Assembly (NCBI GenBank): GCA_022661535.1 | Contig: JAKULF010000005.1 | Coordinates: 1,612,001 to 1,676,000 of the forward strand | Length of the DNA stretch: 64,000 nucleotides | Direction: 5' to 3' | Source: Eutypa lata | Lineage: Eukaryota > Ascomycota > Sordariomycetes > Xylariales > Diatrypaceae | Part shown: positions 11,521 through 21,580 of the stretch, one piece after another | Layout: each line of letters opens with the position of its first letter | Position numbering within the stretch: the stretch's first letter is position 1 | Made by a program: the position numbers and the translations under genes | Notes under the pieces: generated by a model | Told to the model about the DNA's origin: nothing | The model's database searches: none | What the model saw: only the letters and a program-made list of their open reading frames with translations

Positions 11521-14500
11521 TTACCACTCCTCAGCAACAATAACAGCAGCAGCAATACTGGCGGCATTCCGAACAACCTTCACATAAGGCGACGGGAACA
11601 GCCCCACAGCACCCATGTAAGAGCCATAAAACCAATCGCCATTCACGTCCTCGACCTCGCGGACCTCGGCGCCGCGGGGGAAGAGGAGCTCATCAGAGGC
11701 GCCGGGCTGCGGGTACCAGGACCAGCGGGCGAGGGCCCTGGCGCCAGCGCCGCCCTCGGGCGGGAACTGGTCTGTTGCCGTCCTCATCGCCATTTCTCCT
11801 ACTAATTGCGACGGCGGTACCGCAGCTGCCACGTCAACCGTGACGAGGCGCTCGAGGCGAGAAGGCCCATCGGGTGCTTCCCAGGACCATTTCTGCAGCG
11901 CCGGCTGCTGCTGTGGTCCCCTATTTGCGTCGTCTTCATCTTGCTGCTGCTGCTGCTGCTGGGTATTGGTGGGATACGGCTCAACCCTCAACCCCACACC
12001 ACCTACCACATCCCTCAGGACGCGACGCCTCTGCCCATCGCGGGTCTCCTCGAAGCCGACGACAGCCATGCGGTGGCCCCGGAGGCAGCGCCTCCAGCCT
12101 CCGTCGCCGTTCTCGGGCGCGATGCGGCCCTCGGCGACGAGGCGCCCGTAGCACGGCGTGCAGATGTCGTAGTCGCCCGGCAGGGTATCCGGGACGACGC
12201 GGCTGGTGCACTCGAAGCAGTGGTAGCGGTGCTGGGTGGGGCCGATGGACCCGCGGCACACGTCGCAGGTCGTCGTGAAGGTGAGGGGCTTGAAGTTCCC
12301 GGAGCCGACGGGGGCGTTCGGGCCCGTGAGCAGGGTTGCGGAGAGCGGGCGGCGGCGGCGCGTGGAAGGGGCGGGGGAGTGCGAGGGGGAGGGCAAGGGA
12401 GACGATGGCGAGACGGAGCGCGGGCTGCCGGGCGGCGTCAGGTGGTTCTGGTATTGGTGATGGATGGAGCTGGCGCTCGACTGCGGCGGCGATGGCGAAG
12501 GTGGTGCCGGCGCCACGTACGTGAGCGGGAGCAGCGGGTGCGTGCAGCTGTACCCCTGGTTCACGCACGCGTTGCAGAACCCCCAAGCACCCTCGTTGCA
12601 GACGTCGCAGCGCCAGAAGCACTCGTTAGCCCAGGCGAGGCAGCGCGCGCAGAAGTTGCCGCTCTCGAGCCGCAGGGCCGGGTCGTCCGTCGTCAGGGTG
12701 CGCCTGCCCTCGGCACCGCCCGGGGTCTGTTTCGGCGGGTTGTAGCGGTTCGAGGTCAGGACGTGCGGAGGCTCGAGAGGGGCTTGTTGTTGTTTTTTCT
12801 CATTTGCTCGCGCCGCCGCCGTCGCCGCCGCTGCTGCTGCTTTCTCCCACTTGGCCGAAGCCGCGTATCCGAACCCGAACCAGTGCAGACAGCCCTTGCC
12901 GGCACGGTAGCAGCTCAGACACAGGTTCCAGTTCCCGTCGTCGCAGGTTGCGCAGTTGTAGTGTAGCTCATACTCGATGTGCGACTTGTTGCATCGTGAA
13001 CAGGATATCGACGGCTCCTGGTAGTATTGTGTCCGTGCTCGGTGATGATGTTGCGCTGTTGGCGATGAGGGTAGGAGGCCGAGACTAGGTAGGGGAGCTT
13101 GCGGCACTACCAAATCCGATGGGCGGCGGCTTCGCCGCGTTCGACTATGGCTACTGGCTTCCGAGGGCTCTGTAGTTGCAGCACGAACCGTCCCATTCTG
13201 AGCTGCAGCAGTAGCCCTCGCGCTGAAGGGTAAGCCTCTGTCGACCGAAGTCTCGACCGGAGACTGTGTGGTTGGATTTGCCGTAGGCATACTAGAGCTT
13301 CTAAACTCGGATATGGAAGGTCGATGTGACGACGATGTAGGCTCATCATCCCGAGAGTGCAACGTTAGGTCCGTCTGAGACCTCGCTGCCGGTCTAGTAT
13401 CCGCGGTACTCGGCCATATGGGATCCGTGGCGCTTCTGCCATCACTGGACGTTCTCCTACGCGGCCTTCTCTCCGGATTATTGCGCACCTCGAGGTGAGT
13501 CGAAGTGACAGGAGGCCGGCTGCGACCTTCCCACAGACTAGCCGAAGTCGACGGTCTTGTGTTCGCCGAACTTGATCTTTGCCTATTACTGCTACTAGGA
13601 CGTGACGAGGAAGGCCTCGAGATCGACAGTGACTGTGCAGATTCGTATGGACGTGCTGCCGGACTAGCGTTGCCTCCCCTTCTGGATGTTTCTTGGCGAG
13701 ACCTCTCTCTTTGTCTCCTTCTATACGCTTCCGTGATCTTCCGGCTGAGCTCATCGTTCCGCGAGAGGTCGTCAATGTTATCTAGGTTTAAGCCGTCTAA
13801 GAACCCCTCTTCCTGAATATGACGTGCGAAATCCTCTATCTCCCTCTCTAGGTCCCGCGAATCGATGTCTGACGAGCTGATCAGCGATCTTATCGATGCC
13901 TGATGCTCTATGTGTCTCCTCCTGGTTCGGGACGAGTCGCGGGACTGGTCTTGAGACACGCTGCCCTGTCGCTGGCGCCGCCGTTCGTCTAAAGAAATAT
14001 CGTGCCGCCGCCTGCGTTCCTCTCCCCCCTGACTCTGGTCGCGGCTGTCTCGACGCCGCGGATCTCGGCTGCCCTCCCTATCTGACCTGCTCCTTGTATC
14101 CTCGGAGTTGCTGTGATCACGACGTCGTCGGGCTCTTCGAGCTTCTAAGGTTGTTTCAACGCCGGCCTCTCGTAAGCTCATCTCTCGCGCCTGCTCTAAC
14201 ATTCTCCTCTCCATCGCTTCAATCCTTCTCTCCTCTGGCGATTTCTCCTGCATCTTTCGTTTGGGTAGCACATTATCACCGGGCTTATACTTTTGGCGCA
14301 TCTCTTCCTTCTCTTCGTCAGACCTCGCCTTATTCGGATTCGCAGTTAGGAACATTTCGAGGAGAGTGGCGACAGTGGCATTGTGCCGGGTGTCTCGAAC
14401 ATGCGCGCGACATGACGGGCAGGTAAAGATTTTTGAGCCGGGACTTGGCGGATTGGGTGAGTTCTCCGCTGCCGTCAATTGCCAACGAAACCAATCTGTA

Positions 14501-14705
14501 AGACAGGAACCGCAGAAGGTATGCAAACAGTCGAGAAGTGTTAAAGGTTCAAACAAGAGTTCGGTGCAGATCTTTTCTTAGGTTAGCTTACTCTGAAAAT
14601 GCGAATATGTAGTCTCAAGTGGGGGGTTTATTACGAGCCGTACTTCGTACTTACCGAACAAGACAGCTCCTTCTCTAAATCAACACCCTGCTTTGGAGAG
14701 TCCAT
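11521..14705 (-). CDS. RING finger protein with three ZZ-like zinc modules and a C-terminal SH3 domain; probable E3 ubiquitin ligase
   Basis: Exon 1 is 14705-14655 (17 codons from ATG) and exon 2 is 14571-11521, joined by a GTAAGT intron, for about 1033 residues. The C3HC4 RING is complete only after splicing: C16-C19, C32-H34, C37-C40, C68-C71, with typical LLDCLHTFCGSCL and CPSCR. The intron falls between the first two zinc ligands. Residues about 90-500 are low-complexity, rich in Arg, Ser, Asp and Glu. Three cysteine-rich ZZ-like modules follow at about 540-585 (CSRC...CATC...CLSC), 656-700 (CARC...CDVC...CNAC) and 786-835 (CDVC...CFEC...CTPC). An SH3 domain lies at about 959-1015 (ARWSWYP...ELLFPRGAEV...GDWFYGSY...GLFPSPYV). 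RING-ZZ-SH3 proteins are known in filamentous fungi, but substrates are unknown. Polyglutamine lies near residues 875-890. Confidence 0.85.
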
Positions 14706-15526
14706 GGCTATTACCACCACGAAAACAGAGGGTTTTATAAGGACAAATGAGTCCTTATCGCATGAGCTTCAAGCTGGAGGTAAAGTTGAAGTTGGGGCGG
14801 TTAACTACCGTAGTGCGATATAGTCTAGTTGTTAGGGCCGTAGTGGGGATGGGAAATGATTGGTGACGGTGTTTGTTGAAAGACTGGTCAGGCGCAAATA
14901 AGAATGCAATATGCAACTTTTGACCCTCGTGACGGGTACGGCTAAGGGAATTCACCTGCATGATATGATGCCCAGTACCCAAGATTGGAGACCATCCAAC
15001 GCATCGTATTCGCTGCTCTCGTAAGCTGGAGTCGGCTCGGAAAATAAATAATGGGTCACCCATCCAGTGCAGGTGGCTTAAGCCAAGGAACATTCATGAA
15101 GAGGTGTCATTTCAAAGAAAACCCCTTAATCTTTCAGGGTACAACATGAGCATGAACAGTTCTTATTGTCAACTAACAAAATCTAACAAAGCTCTCTGTG
15201 ATGGTGGAAAAACGAGGTTCATCTAAACAAATAACTACCTTAGGGAGGTAGGGATTCGATGTCGAGGATTTAGACTACGAGATCCCGATTCCGGCCCCTC
15301 ACTAGTTACTTTTTGACCGGCATTACCTCCTAGCATCGCCCCGTATTCCGTATGCCTGCCTTCTATGCCCTGTTCAGCCCATTGCTACACACCGACCTAT
15401 CATAAGCATGTATTCTAGACATATAGAATATATATAGTAACACAAAATGCATGAAGATGATGAGATTTCACAGATAATTGTTATGTGTATTATGCTTTCG
15501 GGTTAACGGTAAATAAACTTAATAGA
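14706..15526. other. Intergenic between the RING gene start and the enoyl-CoA hydratase 3' end
   Basis: The left part is the promoter and leader of the RING/SH3 gene, which starts at 14705. The right part contains the 3' region of the hydratase gene. The ORF at 14755-15093 has no motif and is judged accidental. Nothing else is seen. Confidence 0.5.
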
Positions 15527-16463
15527 TTATTCGTTGGTCCATTCGGGCTTCTGCTTCTCTGCAAAGGCCTTCATGCCGATCTTCTGATCCTGACTACCGA
15601 AGATGCTATGGAATACCCTCCTCTCATATTCGACGCCATCTCTCAAAGGTAGATCCTGGCTCTTGTTCACCACCTCTTTCGCCCCGATGATTGCCACCTT
15701 GGAGTAGCTGGCAATCGTCTCCGCCGTCTTGAGGGTCCCCTCCATCAGGGCCTCGTAGCTAGGGAACGCCTTGGCCGCGAGTCCCCACTGCGCAGCCTCG
15801 ACTCCCGTGAAGGACCTGCCCGTCAGGATGAGCTCCATGGCCCTTGATTTGCCGATGGCCCGGGTCAGCCTCTGACTACCGCCGGCGCCGGGAATCGTGC
15901 CGAGCTTGATCTCGGGCTGGCCAAAGTTGGCCGTCTCCGTGCAGTAGAGGATATCGGCCATCATGGAGAGCTCGCAACCGCCGCCTAGCGCGTGGCCGGA
16001 CACGGCAGCGATGATGGGCTTCTTGATCTGGGTTGTGAGCTGAGACCACGACTCGATGAAGCTCTGCGTGTAGGCCTTGGAGAAGGTGAGAGGCGCCATC
16101 TCCTTGATGTCTGCGCCGGCAGCGAACGCCTTCTGAGAGCCAGTCAAGATGATGACCTTGACGTTATCTGATGCGTTGAAGTCAAGCAGAGCCTCGTTCA
16201 ACTCAGTTATGAGAGGCGTACTCAGAGCGTTCAAGGCTTTCGGTCGGTTGAGAGTAACTATTAAGAAGAGTGTAAGCCGAGTCTAGATTTTAGCAAGCGC
16301 AAAATAGTATCTTCTTACCTTGGCCTACTCCAGGCTTGGGCTCTGAAGTTTGGATAAACTCATAAGACTTGCCTACCGCAGCAGAAAATGGACGCGCAAT
16401 TCGAGGAAGTGTGCATGGCTGAATACGTGAGGCAAGTGGCCTCAAGCTTCGCAATGTGTTCAT
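15527..16463 (-). CDS. Enoyl-CoA hydratase, mitochondrial (short-chain, ECHS1 type)
   Basis: Exons 16463-16319 and 16257-15527 join through a GTAAGA...ATAG intron to give 291 residues, the usual family length. The first 30 residues are rich in Arg, Ser and Leu with no acid, typical of a mitochondrial presequence. The crotonase core is complete: NRPKALNAL, the oxyanion-hole loop AAGADIKEM, HALGGGCE and PEIKLGTIPGAGGSQRL. By count, the catalytic glutamates fall at E144 and E164, the same numbers as in the rat enzyme. It hydrates 2-trans-enoyl-CoA to 3-hydroxyacyl-CoA in mitochondrial beta-oxidation and branched-chain amino acid breakdown. The start MNTLRSLR was chosen because it immediately begins the presequence; the frame stays open upstream without a better ATG. 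Confidence 0.93.
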
Positions 16464-17217
16464 GTTATATAGGACTGATATTACTAGCAACGGCAGGAGA
16501 TGACAGTCAATTAACTAGAATGGAAGGATGCGGTAGGATGGGTCAGATGAGGTGATTTATACTATGCACACAAACTGGAACGGCTCCTCAATTCTTCAAT
16601 TATTAATTCGGAAAAAAGAATCACAAAGCGATGTGTGTTACTATCACAACTACGTAGTAGACTAAGTTGAAGCTCGGAGAAGTGGGAAGACTTGAAGGCG
16701 TTCAAAAGCCGTGACTGGCCGAGGCTGGTAGACGGAGAGCCGAAAGAACGTCAGAGGTCACATAAGCAGCAGCCAGCAGCAGATAAGATCTTTAACCCGG
16801 TCCTGCATAAAATTGTTATACGGTTTTATGAAATCTATACTTTATCTGCATAACTCACTATCTAATATGAGGAAAGGAGAGCAATTGCGTGGCCTCAATC
16901 CACTTTCATGACTAGCGAGTGTGGCTTGACTTGGGGCTTAAGATTTTTGTTACAGACTGGCTGGGCCGGGCCAGATTTCATTCAAATCAAAGGTTCCTGA
17001 TTGAGTGATCTGCAATTTCTACGAAGTAAAAGTCGCGACAAGGCGAATTAATTCTTTGAAGCCTGGTTTTTCCCCCAATATTTACAATCCAACGTCTATA
17101 CTGTATATCGCCTTTCACTCCACGACACATCGCAAGTTATTTAATATCATAGCTTCATCATCCTTTTTCGACTCCTGCTATCGTATATCCTGGGCTTATT
17201 ACATTTCATTTGACAAG
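16464..17217. other. Divergent intergenic region between the hydratase and Rer1 genes
   Basis: A 754-bp spacer between two genes transcribed away from each other, so it should hold both promoters. It includes pyrimidine-rich leader sequence just before the Rer1 ATG. No other gene is seen. Confidence 0.6.
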
Positions 17218-17961
17218 ATGGAGAACGTAGAGCCAGAGCAAACCCCTTTTGCGGCTGTCCAGGCCCAAACCTCTAAGCTCCAAAGGGTGAGTTGGCCTTT
17301 GCGCAATCCGTCATGATGAAGTCTAATCGATATTTCTCGCAGCACTACCAAGCTTTACTGGACCAATCGACGCCATATTTGATGTACCGATGGATTGGCA
17401 CCGGCGCATTCCTATTACTCTTCTTCCTCCGAATTCTATTTGCGCAAGGCTGGTATATAGGTAAGAGCTTACCAAAGCATATGCGAATCGTGTACTCTAG
17501 CGGCTGACGATGGATAGTTGCCTATGCGCTCGGCATTTACCTGCTCAACATGTTCCTCGCCTTCCTGTCGCCCAAGTTCGACCCCTCCAACGATGCGGTA
17601 GATAGCGAGATGGAGGATGGATCTGCAGGTGGCCTGCCCACGAAGCAGGACGAGGAGTTCCGCCCTTTCATCCGACGACTTCCCGAGTTCAAGTTCTGGC
17701 ACGGGGCAACCCGCGCTATTGCTATCGGATTCGTCTGCTCCTGGTTCGAGGTGTTCAACGTCCCGGTCTTCTGGCCTGTTCTGGTCATGTACTGGATTAT
17801 TCTCTTTGTCCTCACCAGTAAGATACCCAAAACATGGCATTGCATATATACGGCCTGAACAAATCTAACACAACTTCACAGTGCGCAAGCAGATCCAGCA
17901 TATGATCAAGTACAAATACGTGCCGTTCTCCCTTGGCAAGGCGAAATACGGAAGGAAATAA
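17218..17961 (+). CDS. RER1: Rer1, Golgi-to-ER retrieval receptor
   Basis: Four exons (17218-17286, 17343-17460, 17518-17817, 17882-17961) give 188 residues, the usual length for Rer1. Conserved features include the aromatic stretch HYQALLDQSTPYLMYRWIGT, LNMFLAFLSPKFDP, the central EFRPFIRRLPEFKFW and the C-terminal MRKQIQHMIKYKY. Four hydrophobic segments span the membrane in pairs. Rer1 sits in early Golgi membranes and returns membrane proteins with polar residues in their transmembrane segments to the ER via COPI vesicles. The C-terminal basic tail (KAKYGRK) fits its COPI-binding role. Introns use GTGAGT, GTAAGA and GTAAGA donors. No unusual feature is seen. Confidence 0.95.
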
Positions 17962-18864
17962 AAGCAGAACTTAATAAGACTCTTAGAGAGAGGTTGCGTT
18001 CATTAGAAAGGAAATCATCCCGCATATCCTATTTACGTGTATGAAGTAAGAGGTTCAAGGGTAGAAGGGGGTTGTGGGTTGTGGGTATACTGGTATGATG
18101 GCGCTATATGATGATGGTGTAGCTGCCATTGGGAGGCAGCATTAACTAAAGGTGTTTCGGAATTCATTGTATAAATCTACAATAGATTGCACTAATGTGC
18201 AGCAAACGAGGCTGCAGTCTGCATCTTGACTGACAGACTGGACCAGTGTACATGTGTGTTATGGCTATCATGCATAGCGTTTTTGGGAAAGACGCCCCAA
18301 AATAGTAATACTGTGTTAGTGCTAGAGTAGAGGCTCTAGGTCCTAGCAAGGAAGCATGTAATGAAAGGAACGACAATGATATCGTTGAAAAGGTTGAAAC
18401 CAATTGCCATGCTGATTTTAACAAACTGTTATTATTTCTGCTCTTAACATGAATAGATCAATGCAAGCAATATATACTCAGGTAATTGCGTATTCAGTCA
18501 GTCAGTTATTCATAAAGTTTTGGGGTGCATGTGTGCAGGTGTGCAGGTGGTTATCAATGCTTGTAGCCACACCACCATAACATTACCTACCTAGAGCTCT
18601 AGGTACCTAGCTAACTAAGGTGGTCCGGGTCCTCATTCAACCTGCCGCCCATCTTCAACTTTTTTATTCTCCAATAACTTTTTGCATTCCTGTACCAATA
18701 CAAAACCACCCTTCGCACTAATTGAGACGTGCGCTTTACCATTTACTATTCCCGGAATTATTAGAAAGCACAATATCTTTCTCACGCACACCCATCCTTT
18801 CAGCAGGAAATTCGAACCCGTGGTCGCGTGCAATTCTTCGTCGCGTCACCACCTCCCCATCGCG
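17962..18864. other. Intergenic between Rer1 and Paf1
   Basis: Holds the Rer1 3' region and the Paf1 promoter and leader. A palindromic TACCTAGAGCTCTAGGTA lies at about 18590-18607. The frame upstream of the Paf1 start is open from 18682, but it lacks conservation and is CT-rich leader. The minus-strand ORF at 18164-18424 is judged accidental. Confidence 0.5.
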
Positions 18865-20391
18865 ATGGCCTCATCTTCGCGCACTGGCACTGGCGAGAAT
18901 CGTCCCATCCACCAAGATTTCATTGCCCGAATCCGATACTCGAATGCGCTGCCACCGCCCCCTCATCCGCCCAAGCTGCTGGATATCCCCAACATCGGTC
19001 TAGCTAGCGGGCAGTACACTGCGCCGAGTTTTGCGTCGAGGCTGGCGAGGGAGCAGCCTCTGAACATTGAGGCTGATGCCGAACTTGGTATGCCGCTAGA
19101 CCTTGTGGGTATGCCAGGCGTTTTCGATGGTGATGAAAGTTGTAAGTACCCCGTAAAATACACCATACTTACCGATGTGGCTTTGAGATTAACCTTGAAA
19201 TTAGCTATACAAGCTCCCGCGCAACCACCCGCACCCCACCCCCATGATCGAGCCCTTCTCAGGCCTCTGTCTACGCTCGGAAAGCCCAAGGTTGCGGATC
19301 CCTCCGTCTCCTTTCTCCGACGCACCGAGTACATTTCTTCAGTAACATCCAAGGCGCGACCTGAAACAGGTCCGTTGAGAAACCTCAACTCAACAGCGAG
19401 AAGGCCGTTGAAGCGACCGTCCCCGGAGCCCGACAAGGATTCGCCTGCCTACATCAAACGGAAGATTGATCAGAGCTTCAGCATTGCAGCTGCCAACCTG
19501 AAGGACAAGAACCGCGTCAAACACCCGACCAAGCGAAATGTCAAGCTTCTCGATTCTTATCCTCTACTTCCCGACCTCGACGCCTTTCCCGACTCGGGTG
19601 CTTACGTTGTAGTGAAATTCACCAACAACCCCGTGCCGCCTTCGAAGACATACGACAGGCGGTTGCTGAATGGTCTTTTCCGGCCCATCGAGAAGACCGA
19701 CGCCGAAGATGAGGCGTACCAGCTGGCGCTCCAGGCCCATGAACACGACCCGCACAATAACCCCAAGCCGGCTTCCTCCATGAACTACGATTTCTACCTC
19801 AGCGACTCTGTCGACACGGCAGATAAGTTCCGGCAGAAATTCGACGTGAACAACCCGAACCACGACGACGACGGCCTATACACGCACAAGAACAGCGACG
19901 GGCCCAACTTCCAGTTCACGCGCGTCCGAGCCTACGAGACGGCCCAGGAGGTAGAGCTGAACCACGATACGAAGTACGACGAGGAGGTGGTCATTGCCTT
20001 CGACCACGACGCAGGTCAGAAGGCGGCCTACTATTACCCGGTCATGCAGCGGTCCACCATACGACCGCAGCGCGCCAAGAACATCGCCCGCACAATAGGA
20101 TTGGCGGAGATACAGGACCAGGACCAGGTTATCCACCAACTCGACGTCACCGTCAGCGACCCGGATGATCAGCTGAAGCAGGTTATGGACGGCTTCAAAG
20201 AGCATCCCTACGAGCAGCCTTACGGCGGCGATGACGAGGAGGAGGACGGAGGCGCCGCAGGTGCGGGTGGAGAGCAAAGCCAGCAGAATGGGGGCGGGGA
20301 TGCTAATAATGGTGGTTCGACGCCCGCGAGACAGCGGAGTCCTGAGGATGATGATGATGACCAGGATGCCGAAGGTGATGAAGAGGATTAG
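18865..20391 (+). CDS. PAF1: Paf1, RNA polymerase II-associated elongation factor subunit
   Basis: Exons 18865-19141 and 19205-20391 give 487 residues. The conserved N-terminus (HQDFIARIRYSNALPPPPHPPKLL) and SVSFLRRTEYIS, DPEP-like RPSPEPD and the FVPDSGAY-like DAFPDSGAYVVVKF stretch identify Paf1. The C-terminal tail is acidic and Asp/Glu-rich (DDDDDQDAEGDEED), also typical. Paf1 is the scaffold of the Paf1 complex, which travels with RNA polymerase II and supports H2B ubiquitylation and H3K4/K36 methylation. The 63-nt intron (GTAAGT...TTAG, 19142-19204) is a multiple of three with no stop, so an unspliced reading frame stays open. Removing it restores the family motif GDESSIQAP. The start at 18865 was preferred over an upstream in-frame ATG at 18682, because conservation begins here. 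Confidence 0.92.
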   Translation: MASSSRTGTGENRPIHQDFIARIRYSNALPPPPHPPKLLDIPNIGLASGQYTAPSFASRLAREQPLNIEADAELGMPLDLVGMPGVFDGDESCKYPVKYTILTDVALRLTLKLAIQAPAQPPAPHPHDRALLRPLSTLGKPKVADPSVSFLRRTEYISSVTSKARPETGPLRNLNSTARRPLKRPSPEPDKDSPAYIKRKIDQSFSIAAANLKDKNRVKHPTKRNVKLLDSYPLLPDLDAFPDSGAYVVVKFTNNPVPPSKTYDRRLLNGLFRPIEKTDAEDEAYQLALQAHEHDPHNNPKPASSMNYDFYLSDSVDTADKFRQKFDVNNPNHDDDGLYTHKNSDGPNFQFTRVRAYETAQEVELNHDTKYDEEVVIAFDHDAGQKAAYYYPVMQRSTIRPQRAKNIARTIGLAEIQDQDQVIHQLDVTVSDPDDQLKQVMDGFKEHPYEQPYGGDDEEEDGGAAGAGGEQSQQNGGGDANNGGSTPARQRSPEDDDDDQDAEGDEED

Positions 20392-21275
20392 ATTGACGAG
20401 ACGAGACGAGATGAGATGAGAAGATAATCTCGAGGAGAAAGGGAGAAGAAAAAGGATCTACTGTATAAAATGGATAGATGGAGGTTGCATTATTCATTCA
20501 TCTGGACCATATCAGCGAAGAGGACTAGAGAACTATATACTCAGGTCGGATCCCCGGTTCTACTAAATTAAGAGGGCAGGCGCGCGGCTCAAGCGCTACC
20601 CCGAAATATAGCTTTCAAGACGTACGTAATTCAAGAGCTTTGGCTAATAAATCTACACGCATTAAAAAGGGGAAACCGGAGGGTTTCAAAATTAAGTGAG
20701 CTTAGCACTAGATGTGTTCATTCATCACCATTCATAGCCTTCTGGATGAGAGAGGGGTCTTGTGGATAAGTAAGTTTGTCATCGTGGAAATTATACTTAA
20801 TAGATTGTAAATCATTTTTGTGAACAAGCACTCTTTTATTCTCGAAATGTAGATCAATGCCATATGTGTAGTTGTTCTCGAAGGATTAGAAGATGACACG
20901 AAGTGCGCTACATCACCTGTTAGTCTCAGAGACTTGAGCCACCCCCTTCGACCACCATAGTGATTCCTGACGCGCACTCTGAGTCTGAGATCAGTCCGTG
21001 GGGCCCTTTTTTCAGCTCATAAGGAGATAATGTATCATTTAATTATCTCTCGATCGATCAGGGCCATCACCCCTAGCCCAAAGCACTCAACAAATTTTCA
21101 GTAAGTCAGTCGGTCTATCATCTCCAATGTGACTAGGTATGCCCGTTCTTTAGCTCCCCGGTAAAGATCGCGCGATGGACTAGCTAGATGATCACCCTGT
21201 GTACTAGATTTAGATTAATACTATAACTAGAATATAGTATCAAGAAGAGATATGATAAGACACGATAAGCTTGGG
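20392..21275. other. Intergenic, left flank of the retroelement
   Basis: Contains the Paf1 3' region, then gene-free sequence of normal base composition right up to the LTR. A minus-strand ORF at 20732-20977 has no recognisable motif. Confidence 0.5.
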
Positions 21276-21279
21276 TGAA

Positions 21280-21580
21280 TGTGCTTTCTGGTCCCGCTTC
21301 TTATGACCCCAAATGCTTACGTAATGTATTTACTTTAGGATTTTTTAAAACTTAAAACTTAAAACTAATTAATTAAAAAAGGAAAAAAAAGAAATTATTT
21401 AATAATTAATAAGTTTTATAAATATTAAAATATAAAACGAATTTTTTAAAAATTTTATAATAACTTTTTTATTATAAATTTATATATTATAAATTTTTTA
21501 TTATATAATTTTTTTATTATAAAAAGCTTTATTATATTATATAATATAAAATTCTTATTATTTAACTTTAAAGATTTATA
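21280..21580. repeat. Left long terminal repeat
   Basis: Aligns with 26671-26962 over its full length, allowing a few small indels in an A-run. The outer 35-40 bases keep ordinary C and G content, whereas the matching bases of the right copy, which face the interior, are converted to T and A. The end at 21580 is set by where alignment with the right copy stops. Confidence 0.85.

Noticed and set aside
11806..12966. 386-aa plus-strand ORF antisense to the RING/SH3 gene
   Set aside because: It is the mirror of a GC-rich coding region; composition is biased (Ala, Arg, Val runs) and it has no motif, while the minus strand has four clear domain types.
14755..15093. 112-aa minus-strand ORF upstream of the RING gene
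   Set aside because: No motif; lies in the leader/promoter area and its composition is not coding-like.
18682..18864. Upstream in-frame start of Paf1
   Set aside because: The added 61 residues are Thr/Pro/His-rich leader translation with no conservation; the known Paf1 start motif follows the ATG at 18865.
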